Positions 49,817 to 58,562 of a stretch of DNA of 64,000 nt are shown here, piece by piece. Under the pieces are notes generated by a model. That model made no database searches and was not told the DNA's origin. It saw only the letters and a list, made by a program, of their open reading frames with translations. Within the stretch, counting starts at the first letter, position 1. Every line of letters begins with the position of its first letter. The stretch lies in contig CAWDIH010000003.1 of the NCBI GenBank assembly GCA_963802415.1, positions 372,001-436,000 on the forward strand, in the 5' to 3' direction. The position numbers and the translations under genes are program-made. Origin of the DNA: DATAES01 sp963802415 (GTDB lineage Bacteria > Actinomycetota > Acidimicrobiia > Acidimicrobiales > JACDCH01).

Positions 49817-51685
49817 TCAGAAGCGGGGCGAGATGCGCAGGACCGGGGTGGGCTCCGGCCCGTCCTCCAAGAAGTCCGGTTCAGGGACGATGGCGAACCG
49901 AAGGAGGGCCTCCGTGCGGTCGCGCGCGTGGACGGACCAGTCAGGCAACCGCGGGTACTGCTCGAACCGGTCGGCACGATCGATCAGATCCCGCACACCG
50001 TCGTGGGCGCTGGCCTTCGACTGTCCGTAGCGAGCGTCCATCAACTGCACCGCGTCCTGCATCCTGCCCATCGAGGTCAGGTAACGAGTCCATCGGTGCT
50101 GATCGAAGTTGAAGTGCGCGAGCGCCTCGGCCGCCTGCCGTCCCTTCTCCGCCACCACCGCGACGACGTCCGTCGACATCTCGAGGTTCATGCCGCCTTC
50201 GTCGGGATGCAGATGCACCTCGACGATCCGGTCGCGGTAACCGGGCAGCGAGCTCTGCGCGTCGTCGGCCCAGTACTCCATCGTGTCGAGGATCGCGGCG
50301 AAGAATCCTCGAAGTGACTTGATCTCCGTCGGTATCGGATACCTCCGCGCGACGGCCGAGTAGTAGACGTCCGAATCCGGATAGTCGGGGTGGTAGCTGC
50401 GCAGATCGAGCGCGAAGGTCGGTCGCCGAGGCCACAACGCGTCGAAGAAGTGGATCGGGAAGTTCGACGTGAGGCCGCCGTCCGTGAACCAGCAGCGCAC
50501 CGCCTTGCGGTCGGCGGGGTTCTTGCGCGACATGTCGACGGCGTACAAGGGGATAGCGCTGATCAGCCCGGGGAAGCTGAGGCTGATCCTCGCGGCGAGC
50601 ACTACGGGCAGCTTGTCGGCCGGTGGCAGCCAGTACAGCGGCCGTTGCTCCACCGAGACGAGCGCCACACCGTGCTCCCCCGTCGCCGGCTCTTGGCCGT
50701 CGACCAAGGCGCTGATCACGGGCGGCGGGAAGTAGGTACCGAGCTCGTCGGGATCGAACAGGAACTCGCGGCCGGCGAACGGGAAGCACATGGGACGACC
50801 GTTGGTGAGGTCGGTCGTCATCACTTGGAGATTGATGCCGTGCGCGGCGAGGTCGGAGATCAGCAAGGGACGGCTGACGCCTGCCACTTCGTCGATCCGC
50901 GCCGACAACCAGTCCGTGAGCGCGCCCGGGTCTTCGGCCGTCGCCGCGCGCGCATACTTTCCGTCCGAGCCGATGCACACGCCGAAGCCCTGCTGCGCCA
51001 TGCCTGCTTGCGTGGCAAGGGCCTCACCGATGACCGCCCAAGCGGCTGAGACGATCCCGCCGATGACCGCGATCAAGGCGACGACGATGCCGAACCGCGC
51101 GTTGGCCGCGGCGTCGTCGGGCACACCGACGAGAGCGAACGCGGCCGCGACCGCGACGATCACCGAGATGAGCACGCCCCACGCAAAACGAGTCCATTGT
51201 GAGCGCACCAGCGTGAAGAGCACTCGGCGGATCTTGGTGACCCGGGTTGCTTTCGGGTCGAGCCACGCCATGAGCGCGGCGTGCGCGGTACGCGTTTGCG
51301 GACCGGCGGTGAACAACTTCGGCAGCGTCGGCCCGATCTGGTCCGGCAACGACGCCAGCCGGTTGAAGCCGCCGTTGTCGCGCCCGCACTCCGCCGCGGC
51401 GACGATGCATGCCGCGATGGCGCCCGCTGACGAGCCGCCGATGTTGACGAACTTGCGCGTCCGAGCCAGTTCGCAGGCTGCGAGCGGATAGACCACGCCA
51501 CTTGTGATGCCGCCCTTCATCACGAGGTCGCACTCCTGCCTGACCTCGGACCTCGGCGGGTAGGACGCGTCGCGCAGCTCCTGCGCCCGCTGACGAGCGT
51601 GCGCCACCTCCTGCGGTGTCCGTGTCGTCGCGCTCTCGGTCTGGGTGACCTCCTGCGGCGTTCCTGTCGTCGCGGTCTCAGCCAC
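49817..51685 (-). CDS. Patatin-like phospholipase with internal membrane segments
   Basis: About 622 residues. The patatin Ser-Asp dyad is visible as GGSSAGAIAA and FTDGGLTSNFP, with the oxyanion loop MKGGITSGVVYPLA. Between them, two hydrophobic helices (about 170-192 and 205-225) form a hairpin that anchors the enzyme. The N-terminus has a 14-residue tandem repeat (A-T-T-x-T-P-Q-E-V), encoded by 51605-51637 and 51647-51679. The GTG at 51685 is chosen because AGGGGG is 8 bases before it; a GTG at 51694 is the alternative. Likely an acyl hydrolase acting on membrane lipids. Confidence 0.85.
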   Translation of the reverse strand: MAETATTGTPQEVTQTESATTRTPQEVAHARQRAQELRDASYPPRSEVRQECDLVMKGGITSGVVYPLAACELARTRKFVNIGGSSAGAIAACIVAAAECGRDNGGFNRLASLPDQIGPTLPKLFTAGPQTRTAHAALMAWLDPKATRVTKIRRVLFTLVRSQWTRFAWGVLISVIVAVAAAFALVGVPDDAAANARFGIVVALIAVIGGIVSAAWAVIGEALATQAGMAQQGFGVCIGSDGKYARAATAEDPGALTDWLSARIDEVAGVSRPLLISDLAAHGINLQVMTTDLTNGRPMCFPFAGREFLFDPDELGTYFPPPVISALVDGQEPATGEHGVALVSVEQRPLYWLPPADKLPVVLAARISLSFPGLISAIPLYAVDMSRKNPADRKAVRCWFTDGGLTSNFPIHFFDALWPRRPTFALDLRSYHPDYPDSDVYYSAVARRYPIPTEIKSLRGFFAAILDTMEYWADDAQSSLPGYRDRIVEVHLHPDEGGMNLEMSTDVVAVVAEKGRQAAEALAHFNFDQHRWTRYLTSMGRMQDAVQLMDARYGQSKASAHDGVRDLIDRADRFEQYPRLPDWSVHARDRTEALLRFAIVPEPDFLEDGPEPTPVLRISPRF

Positions 51686-51706
51686 GCGGGACACCCCCTT
51701 CGCGAC

Positions 51707-52075
51707 TCAGTCGTCGATGCGACGACCGAGGAGACAGAATTCGTTCCCCTCTGGGTCGGCGAGCACGATCCACGGGACATCACCCTGCCCGACGTCGACC
51801 TTCCGCGCGCCGAACGCAAGCAACCGTTCGAGCTCCTCGGCCTGGTCGACGCCAGAGGGGTTGACGTCGAGGTGCACGCGATTCTTCACCGCCTTCGGCT
51901 CGGGCACCGGCGCGAAGACGATGAGTGGACGCGCCGTGTAATCGCCGGTCGCCGAAATCCAACAGAGACCACGTTCGTCTTCGACGACCGGCCACCCGAG
52001 GACGTCGCCCCAAAAGTGTGCGACGACTTTCGGATCCGTGGCGTCGATGGCGATCTCGCTGAGGATGCTGGCCAT
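51707..52075 (-). CDS. VOC family (glyoxalase-like) protein
   Basis: A 122-residue single VOC domain: L-S-E-I-A-I-D-A-T-D-P-K-V-V-A-H-F-W start, RVHLDVNPSGVDQAEELERLLAFGARKVD and V-L-A-D-P-E-G-N-E-F-C-L-L at the end, the Glyoxalase_6 pattern. The ligand is unknown. It is 21 bases upstream of the patatin gene on the same strand and may share its transcript. Confidence 0.82.
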   Translation of the reverse strand: MASILSEIAIDATDPKVVAHFWGDVLGWPVVEDERGLCWISATGDYTARPLIVFAPVPEPKAVKNRVHLDVNPSGVDQAEELERLLAFGARKVDVGQGDVPWIVLADPEGNEFCLLGRRIDD

Positions 52076-52153
52076 GCGACAGCCTGACAGTTCCCCCTGT
52101 CCGGCACCACCGACCAGCGACGCCGAACCGGGAGAACGAAGCTCAGCTGGTGG

Positions 52154-52456
52154 TCACTTCTTCTTCTTGCTCTTGGTGTTGAGTGCCGTCTTGAGTGTCG
52201 ACGAGGGTGAGAACTTCAACCCGTTCGACGCGGCGATCTTGATCGTCTCGCCCGTCTGGGGGTTGCGGCCCGTCCGAGCGGCACGATGGCTTGCCCCGAA
52301 CTTGCCGAAGCCAGGCCATGCCACCTCTTCCCCGGACTTCGCCGCGCCCACGACCGCGTCGAAGAACGAGTCGAGCACCCGCTCCGCGTCGGCCTTTGTT
52401 ACACCCGAGTTCCCTGCGACGCGGTCGAGGAGATCCGCCTTCGTGATTGCTGCCAC
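52154..52456 (-). CDS. HU-family nucleoid DNA-binding protein
   Basis: A 100-residue histone-like protein: ITKADLLDRVAGNSGVTKADAERVLDSFFDAV (dimer helices), VAWPGFGKFGASHRAARTGRNPQTGETIKI (the DNA-binding arm with R-x-G-R-N-P-x-T-G) and a lysine tail S-K-K-K-K. The tail is far shorter than that of mycobacterial HupB. The GTG at 52456 has GGAGG five bases before it, which decides the start. Confidence 0.92.
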   Translation of the reverse strand: MAAITKADLLDRVAGNSGVTKADAERVLDSFFDAVVGAAKSGEEVAWPGFGKFGASHRAARTGRNPQTGETIKIAASNGLKFSPSSTLKTALNTKSKKKK

Positions 52457-52570
52457 CGCCACCTCCGAGTGGATAGGTCGTGAACATTGCGGATCGTGTA
52501 TCTGAGCGCGCCAGGTCTCGCAAAGCAAGCATTTGTGACTGTCGGGCAATGCGACATGCGAGGCTGAGAC

Positions 52571-52786
52571 GTGCTCGAGGACGGGCTCTACGACGCTTTG
52601 GTGGTCGACGCGACCGCCGATGGCGAGACGATGTCGCTGGACCTCACCATCCTCGGGGGTGCCCACAAGGGCGAAGTGGTTTCCGTCCGCGCGACGGGTT
52701 GGGACGTCGATGACGTCGAGGTCCTCGGCCTGCCCGGCACACTGATCGTCGAAAAGGGTGTGCCTGCCTTCACCGTCGAGCGGTAA
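52571..52786 (+). CDS. Small beta-strand protein of unknown function
   Basis: A 71-residue protein with alternating hydrophobic strands (YDALVVDATADGETMSLDLTILGGAHKGEVVSV) that suggest a small OB- or SH3-like barrel. The GTG start lies 114 bases from the divergent HU gene and it ends 8 bases before the GNAT gene, so it is probably the first gene of a five-gene run. No family is recognised. Confidence 0.6.
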   Translation: MLEDGLYDALVVDATADGETMSLDLTILGGAHKGEVVSVRATGWDVDDVEVLGLPGTLIVEKGVPAFTVER

Positions 52787-52794
52787 CAAAGCGC

Positions 52795-53439
52795 ATGCAC
52801 ACGACGCTGTGGCCGTTGTTCGAACTCGTCGTGCGCACGCCGCGTCTCGAGCTTCGCTATCCCGACGACGAGTTGCTGATGCGGCTCGCAGAGCTGACGT
52901 CGTACCCGATCCACGACCCGAATGACATGCCGTTCTCCGAACCCTGGACGGATGCACCTGCAGCAGACCTGCCGCGTGGGTCACTGAAGCACTTCTGGTC
53001 GCGGCGGGCCTCCTGGGAGCCGCACGACTGGAACTGTCCCATGGCGGTGCTGGTCGACGGGGAAGCGCTCGGCGTCCAGGACGTCATGGCCAAGGACTTC
53101 GCGGCGTCGAAGCTGGTCAAGACCGGTTCGTGGTTGACCAGGAAACGACAGGGCGAGGGCATCGGAAAGGAGATGCGAACCGCCATCTTGCACCTCGCGT
53201 TCGAGGGACTCGGCGCGCAGCGAGCCTTCACGTCGGCGTGGCACGACAACGCCGCGTCGCAGGGCGTGACGAGGTCGCTCGGCTACGAGCCGAACGGATG
53301 GGACATCAAGATGCGACGCGACAAGGCGGATCGCATGCTCCACTTCGTGCTGACGCGGGAGCGATGGCAACAGCGCCGGCGGGACGACATCACCATTGAC
53401 GGCCTCGAACCGTGCCTGCCGCTGTTCGGCGTTGCGTAG
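52795..53439 (+). CDS. GNAT family acetyltransferase (RimJ/RimL type)
   Basis: A 214-residue acetyltransferase. The acetyl-CoA loop is RKRQGEGIGKEMR, followed by A-I-L-H-L-A-F-E-G-L-G-A-Q-R-A and WHDNAASQGVTRSLGYEPNG, the pattern of RimJ/RimL N-acetyltransferases; R-T-P-R-L-E-L-R-Y-P-D-D is a typical N-terminus. It overlaps the next gene by 28 bases. The acceptor is unknown. Confidence 0.87.
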   Translation: MHTTLWPLFELVVRTPRLELRYPDDELLMRLAELTSYPIHDPNDMPFSEPWTDAPAADLPRGSLKHFWSRRASWEPHDWNCPMAVLVDGEALGVQDVMAKDFAASKLVKTGSWLTRKRQGEGIGKEMRTAILHLAFEGLGAQRAFTSAWHDNAASQGVTRSLGYEPNGWDIKMRRDKADRMLHFVLTRERWQQRRRDDITIDGLEPCLPLFGVA

Positions 53440-54107
53440 CCGGCGTCGACGGCTGCAAGCGCGGGTGGGTCGTCGTGCTTGTTCCCGAACGCGGCGACGG
53501 GCCGACATCTGTTCATGTCGTCTCGTCATTCGGGGCCGTTCTCGCACTGCGGCCAGTCTCGATCGCGGTGGACATGCCGATCGGATTGCCGGACGCAGGC
53601 CCACGCGCGTGCGACATCGCGGTGCGCGCGCGCCTCGGCGTGCGACGGTCGTCGGTGTTTCCGTCGCCGATCCGGCCGATGCTCGAAGCGAGGTCCTACG
53701 CGGAAGCGCTCACGATCGGTCGCATGGTCGACGGTCGCGGTCTCAGTCGCCAAGCCTTCAACTTGATCCCGAGGATCCGCGACGTCGACCAGCACATCAC
53801 GCGACGCAGGCAAGCATGGATCGGCGAAGCGCATCCCGAACTGTGCTTCGCGTTGCTGCTCGGCACGCCGTGCGCGGCGTCGAAGAAGTCGGCCGCGGGC
53901 CGAATGGAACGGCTGGCGGCGATCGCGCGCGCGTATCCCGACGCCCTCGAGCGCGTCACCGAACCACACCCCGGTGCCGCGCCCGACGACGTGCTCGATG
54001 CCTACGCGCTCACGATCACGGCGCGACGACTGAACGAAGGAACAGTGGTCCGTCTCGGCGACGGTGCGCGTGACTCCAAAGGCTTACGGCAGGAGGTCAT
54101 ATTGTGA
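53412..54107 (+). CDS. DUF429 family predicted nuclease-like protein
   Basis: A 231-residue DUF429 protein, predicted to have an RNase H-like fold. Visible: VAGVDGCKRGWVVVLV at the start (the first acidic strand), A-V-D-M-P-I-G-L-P (second acidic residue), the R-S-S-V-F-P-S-P run and E-A-H-P-E-L-C-F. A D-V-L-D-A-Y-A-L stretch near the C-terminus supplies a third acidic site. The function is not established. The GTG start overlaps the GNAT gene. Confidence 0.82.
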   Translation: MPAAVRRCVAGVDGCKRGWVVVLVPERGDGPTSVHVVSSFGAVLALRPVSIAVDMPIGLPDAGPRACDIAVRARLGVRRSSVFPSPIRPMLEARSYAEALTIGRMVDGRGLSRQAFNLIPRIRDVDQHITRRRQAWIGEAHPELCFALLLGTPCAASKKSAAGRMERLAAIARAYPDALERVTEPHPGAAPDDVLDAYALTITARRLNEGTVVRLGDGARDSKGLRQEVIL

Positions 54108-54170
54108 GCGAGCGCACGGGCGGGCGTCCTGCGGGTGGGGTGAGCGCGCTGGGGGGGTAGACAGTTCGGC

Positions 54171-55589
54171 ATGCAGCGTCTCAGCGGCCTCGACGCCACC
54201 TTCCTGTACATGGAGACCCCGAGCTCGTACATGCACGTCGCCGGGCTCATGGTGCTCGACCCCGCGACGATCCCCGGCGGCTTCTCGATGCAGAACATCC
54301 ATGAGTTCTACGAGTCACGGCTGCATCTGGCGGCGCCGTTCCGCCGGCGCCTCGCCGAGATCCCGCTCGGTATCCACCATCCGCTCTGGATCGAGGACCC
54401 CGACTTCGACCTCGACCAGCACCTCCACCACATCGCGGTCCCGCCGCCCGGCGGCCAGCGTGAGCTCGGTGCACTCGCGGCCGACCTCGTGAAGATGCCC
54501 CTCGACCGCCACCGTCCACTGTGGGAGTGCTGGATCATCGAAGGGGTCGAAGGAGGCAAAGTCGCCGCGCTCACGAAGGTCCACCACGCAGCGATCGACG
54601 GCGTCGCCGGCAACGAGATCACGGTCGCGATGTTGCAGCTCGCGCCCGAAGACGAACCTCCTCCGCCGACCGAGGACTGGAAGCCCGATCGTGTGCCGAC
54701 CGACGTCGAGCTCCTCGCGTACGCAGCGTCGTCGATCGCCCGTCAACCATTTCGGCTTGTGAAGACCGCGCGTCGGACCATCGAGTCGACGCTCAGAGTG
54801 CGTGAGCGCAACCGCCGGCCGGACGTCGATCCGCCGCCCGGGCTGTTCAACGCGCCCCGCACATCGTTCAACGTCGCAATCACGCCGCACCGCGACTACG
54901 CGTTCACATCGTTGTCGTTGCCGGACGTGAAGATGGTCAAGAACGCGCTCGGCGTGTCCGTCAACGACGTGGTCCTCGGGCTTTGCGCGGGTGCCTTGCG
55001 CACGTACCTCGAACGTCGCAGTGAGCACCCGGACGGACCGCTCGTGGCCATGGTGCCCGTCTCGGTACGCACCGAGGAGCACAAGGGCTCGCACGGCAAT
55101 CAGGTGTCGTCGATGTTGTGCTCCCTCGCGACGGATGTCGACGACCCGGTCGAGCGGCTGCAGACGATCCACGCCGGCACCACGCAGGCGAAGGAGCAGA
55201 TCAACATCATCGGCGCCGACGCCCTGACGGACTGGGTCGAGTTCGCGGCGCCGGCGCTGCTCGGCCGCGCGGTACGCCTGTACTCACGGACCCGGATGGC
55301 GGACCGTCACCGCCCGTTGTTCAACGTCACGATCTCGAACGTTCCCGGGCCTCCCTTCCCGCTGTACTCGGCGGGCGCAAGGATGATCGCCAACTATCCG
55401 ATGGGACCGATCTTCGACGGCGGGGGCCTGAACATCACGCTGATGAGCTACATGGACAGCCTCGACTTCGGACTGGTCGCGTGCTCGGACGTGGTCGACG
55501 ACGTGTGGTTCATCGCGGAAGCGCTCACAGAGGCACTCGACGAACTGACGAAGGCAGTGGACGCGCACAGCCGTTCGGCGAGATCTTGA
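54171..55589 (+). CDS. Wax ester synthase/diacylglycerol acyltransferase (WS/DGAT)
   Basis: A 472-residue acyltransferase that joins acyl-CoA to fatty alcohols or diacylglycerol, making storage wax esters or triacylglycerol. The catalytic HHxxxDG motif is in KVHHAAIDGVAG; other blocks are LSGLDATFLYMETPSSYMHV, PLDRHRPLWECWIIEG, GVSVNDVVLGLCAGALRTYL and NVTISNVPGP. Common in actinobacteria as a multigene family. The stop overlaps the start of the next gene (TTGA). Confidence 0.92.
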   Translation: MQRLSGLDATFLYMETPSSYMHVAGLMVLDPATIPGGFSMQNIHEFYESRLHLAAPFRRRLAEIPLGIHHPLWIEDPDFDLDQHLHHIAVPPPGGQRELGALAADLVKMPLDRHRPLWECWIIEGVEGGKVAALTKVHHAAIDGVAGNEITVAMLQLAPEDEPPPPTEDWKPDRVPTDVELLAYAASSIARQPFRLVKTARRTIESTLRVRERNRRPDVDPPPGLFNAPRTSFNVAITPHRDYAFTSLSLPDVKMVKNALGVSVNDVVLGLCAGALRTYLERRSEHPDGPLVAMVPVSVRTEEHKGSHGNQVSSMLCSLATDVDDPVERLQTIHAGTTQAKEQINIIGADALTDWVEFAAPALLGRAVRLYSRTRMADRHRPLFNVTISNVPGPPFPLYSAGARMIANYPMGPIFDGGGLNITLMSYMDSLDFGLVACSDVVDDVWFIAEALTEALDELTKAVDAHSRSARS

Positions 55590-56569
55590 AGATCGAGCAA
55601 TGTGACGGCTGCCGGTTCGACGGCAGTCACTACAGCCACATCGACGCGCGCAAGTCGCTTCGCACGATGGCCCCGCGCTGGCGATGGGCAGCCGAAGACG
55701 TGGACGAGGCCGTGCTCGCATGCCGGCCGGCACCGACGGTGTGGTCACCGACGGAGTACGCCGCTCATACCGCAGACGTCGTCGGGTCGGTGGGCCACCT
55801 GCTGCACCTCATGACGACGCGCGAGGTCGAGCCGCTCAGCGGCCTGTACCCGACGGATGCGTCGCCGGACGACCCTCCTCCGTCGACGACGTTCGCCGAG
55901 TCCGTTGCCCGCCTCGAAGCGAACGCACTGCGCATGGACGACGAGGTCGCCCATCTCACGCCGGCGCAGTGGACGCGAACTGTGGTGCTCGACGGCGAGA
56001 CCGTCGATACCGAGTGGGTCGTTCGCCACGCGGTGCACGACGCCAGCCATCACCTCACCGACGTCGGGCGCGGTCTGCATGCGTTGGGAGTCGGCGCGCC
56101 GCAAGCGCGCGGGGCGGTCCAGGGACTGTTCGTGTCGGAGGGCGGCGTGCCGAAGCTTCCCGTCGAAGTAGCGGTGGTCGGCTACCGGGGGGTCGATGGC
56201 GACAGGCAGGCAACACGGCAGCACCACGGTCGCGTCTGGCAGGCGCTGTGTCTTTGGTCGGCGGACGTGATCGACAGGCTGCGGATCGAAGGGCATCCGA
56301 TCGGCCCAGGCAACGCCGGTGAGAACGTCTGCATCGCAGGCATCGAGTGGTCGGCGATCCGCCCCGGCGTGCGCATCGAGTTGGGCGAGGTCCTCGCCGA
56401 AGTGTCGGCGTACGCGGAGCCGTGCTCGAAGAACGCCGGCTGGTTCGTCGACGGCTATTACACGCGCATGAGCCACGAAACAGAGCAGGGCATCAGTCGC
56501 GTCTACGCGAGCGTCCTGCGCGACGGCGTCATCCGACCGGGCGACACCGTCACCGTCGAACCCGACTGA
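55586..56569 (+). CDS. DinB-fold and MOSC domain fusion protein
   Basis: A 327-residue fusion. It opens with a Cys-rich stretch (E-Q-C-D-G-C-R-F-D-G), then a DinB_2/maleylpyruvate isomerase-like four-helix bundle (W-S-P-T-E-Y-A-A-H-T-A-D-V with a metal His; WVVRHAVHDASHHLTDVGRGL with two more). Residues about 190-327 are a MOSC domain (G-D-R-Q-A-T-R-Q-H-H-G, GNAGENVCIAGIEWS, EPCSKN with the conserved Cys), which binds molybdenum or ferries sulfur or small substrates. The start TTG overlaps the WS/DGAT stop. It ends 20 bases inside the convergent HIT gene. Confidence 0.78.
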   Translation: MKIEQCDGCRFDGSHYSHIDARKSLRTMAPRWRWAAEDVDEAVLACRPAPTVWSPTEYAAHTADVVGSVGHLLHLMTTREVEPLSGLYPTDASPDDPPPSTTFAESVARLEANALRMDDEVAHLTPAQWTRTVVLDGETVDTEWVVRHAVHDASHHLTDVGRGLHALGVGAPQARGAVQGLFVSEGGVPKLPVEVAVVGYRGVDGDRQATRQHHGRVWQALCLWSADVIDRLRIEGHPIGPGNAGENVCIAGIEWSAIRPGVRIELGEVLAEVSAYAEPCSKNAGWFVDGYYTRMSHETEQGISRVYASVLRDGVIRPGDTVTVEPD

Positions 56570-56972
56570 CGGCGTCGCGCAATCGCGCCGCGATAGCGGC
56601 CGCCTCGTCGTCCGACGCGTACTTGGTGCGCGGCCAGAAGAAGCCGCGCAGTCCGTCCTTGCGATTGCGAGGAACGATGTGCACGTGCATATGCGCAACG
56701 CTCTGACTCACCTTGTTGTTCACTGCGACGAACGATCCCGCGGCACCGAGCTCGGACTCCATCACGCCGGCGAGTCGTTGTGCGGCGCCGAACAAGGGGG
56801 CGAGCAAGTCCTGCGGCAGGTCGAGGAGCGTCTCGTAGTGCTTCTTCGGTACCAACAACGTGTGTCCCGGGAAGAGCGGACGAACGTCGAGGAACGCGAA
56901 GACGTCGTCCTCGTCGAGCACGACGTGTGCAGGACGTTGCCCGGCGACGATCTCGCAGAAGAGGCACGCCAA
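56550..56972 (-). CDS. HIT family nucleotide hydrolase
   Basis: About 140 residues of the histidine-triad superfamily. The catalytic triad is QSVAHMHVHIVPR, preceded by CLFCEIVAGQRPAHVVLDEDDVFAFLDVRPLFPGHTLLVPK, the usual HIT start. It hydrolyses nucleoside 5'-phosphoramidates or similar. The TTG at 56972 gives the expected length; a GTG at 56990 would add six residues. The C-terminus is slightly extended and overlaps the MOSC-fusion gene. Confidence 0.87.
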   Translation of the reverse strand: MACLFCEIVAGQRPAHVVLDEDDVFAFLDVRPLFPGHTLLVPKKHYETLLDLPQDLLAPLFGAAQRLAGVMESELGAAGSFVAVNNKVSQSVAHMHVHIVPRNRKDGLRGFFWPRTKYASDDEAAAIAARLRDAVSRVRR

Positions 56973-57169
56973 GCACCTACTATCCCGCACGCCCGCTGGA
57001 CCATCCACCATGTCGGCGTTCCCCGGCCACGCAGGCCGCGTGTTGCACTGCTCTGCGAGACCATCCACCACCATCGCGTGTGTGGGCGGTTTCATGTCCT
57101 GCAGTGACCGCGCGCTGCACCACGACCGCCGGCGAAGACATCGCGGTCGAGGCAGCCTGATCCCATGGG

Positions 57170-58495
57170 GTGGCCGTGACCGATCCGTCCGCCACGCGCG
57201 CCGATGTCCCGCGCACGTACGTTCTCGACACGTCCGTCATACTCGCCGATCCGCTCTCACTGATCCGCTTCGCCGAACACGACGTCGTCCTGCCCGTCGT
57301 GGTGATCAGCGAGCTCGAAGCCAAGCGTGATCATCCCGAGCTCGGCTGGGCGGCGCGCCAGGCGTTGCGGACACTCGAGCGATTTCGCCGCGCCGGTTCG
57401 TTGACGGAAGCTTTGCCGGCGAACGACGCGGGCGGCACGTTGCGCGTCGAGCTCAACCATCAAGCCACGTCATCGCTCCCCGCTGCGCTCACGACGGACA
57501 ACAATGACCATCGCATCCTGGCCGTCGCCAAGAACCTCGCAGACGAAGGACACGACGTCACGGTCGTGACGAAAGACTTACCCTTGCGCCTCAAGGCCAG
57601 CATCGCCGGCCTCGACGCGGACGAGTACAGGAACGAGCTCGCATCGGATTCGAGCTGGAGTGGATTCGTCGAGCTCGACGTCGACCGCGACACGGTCGAC
57701 GAGCTGTTCTCGGCGCGCGTCGTCGATCTGGGTGAAGCGCGCGACCTGCCATGCAACACGGGCATCGCCCTCGTGGCCGGTGCGGCCGGCTCGCAGTCGG
57801 CCCTCGGCCGCGTACGAGACGACAAGCGCGTGCACCTCGTACGCGGTGATCGCGCGTTGTTCGAGCTCCACGGGCGGTCCGCGGAGCAGCGCATCGCCAT
57901 CGACCTGCTGGCGGATCCGAGCGTCGGCATCGTGTCGATCGGTGGGCCGGCTGGCACCGGCAAGAGCGTCGTGGCGCTCGCCGCCGGGCTCGAAGCGGTC
58001 GTCGAGCAGCGCACGCACAAGCGGGTCCTCGTGTTCCGTCCGATCTATCCGGTGGGCGGCCAGGACCTCGGGTTCTTACCCGGCACCGAGGCGGAGAAGA
58101 TGGCCCCCTGGGCGGCCGCGGTGGGCGACGCGCTCGAGTCGATCGTCGGTCGCGACGTCATCGAGGACGTCTTCGCTCGCAATCAAGTCGAGGTCCTGCC
58201 TCTGACGCACATCCGCGGGCGCAACTTGACGGACACGTTCGTGATCATCGACGAGGCGCAGAACCTCGAGCGCGGCGTGCTGCTCACGGCGCTGTCGCGA
58301 CTCGGCGATGGCAGCCGCGTCGTGCTGACCCACGACGTCGCGCAGCGCGACAACCTTCGCGTCGGACGCCACGACGGCGTCGCGTCCGTCATCGACTCGC
58401 TGCGCGGTCATCCGCTGTTCGGTCACGTGACCCTGACCCGTTCGGAGCGCAGCCCCATCGCTGCACTCGTCACCGAGCTGCTCGACGGCGTCTGA
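57170..58495 (+). CDS. phoH2: PhoH2: PIN nuclease and PhoH ATPase fusion
   Basis: A 441-residue protein. Residues 15 to about 145 are a PIN ribonuclease domain (YVLDTSVILADP with Asp20, LPVVVISELEAKR, TTDNNDHRILAVA, VTVVTKDLPLRLKA). Residues about 235-441 are the PhoH ATPase (Walker A GGPAGTGKS at about 258-266, Walker B VIIDEAQN at 359-365, R-V-L-V-F-R-P). In mycobacteria PhoH2 unwinds and cleaves RNA and is controlled by a small antitoxin, PhoAT, encoded upstream; no clear counterpart was seen here. Start GTG at 57170. Confidence 0.9.
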   Translation: MAVTDPSATRADVPRTYVLDTSVILADPLSLIRFAEHDVVLPVVVISELEAKRDHPELGWAARQALRTLERFRRAGSLTEALPANDAGGTLRVELNHQATSSLPAALTTDNNDHRILAVAKNLADEGHDVTVVTKDLPLRLKASIAGLDADEYRNELASDSSWSGFVELDVDRDTVDELFSARVVDLGEARDLPCNTGIALVAGAAGSQSALGRVRDDKRVHLVRGDRALFELHGRSAEQRIAIDLLADPSVGIVSIGGPAGTGKSVVALAAGLEAVVEQRTHKRVLVFRPIYPVGGQDLGFLPGTEAEKMAPWAAAVGDALESIVGRDVIEDVFARNQVEVLPLTHIRGRNLTDTFVIIDEAQNLERGVLLTALSRLGDGSRVVLTHDVAQRDNLRVGRHDGVASVIDSLRGHPLFGHVTLTRSERSPIAALVTELLDGV

Positions 58496-58562
58496 CCATC
58501 CCCGTTCCGCACGCGGCGCGCTCTTACGCTTGTCGACGGAGTCGGAGGGAGAGGGGCATCGG

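Noticed and set aside
56991..57169. A PhoAT-like antitoxin gene upstream of phoH2
   Set aside because: Frames here are open, but no start with a convincing ribosome binding site and no antitoxin-like sequence was found; not reported as a gene.
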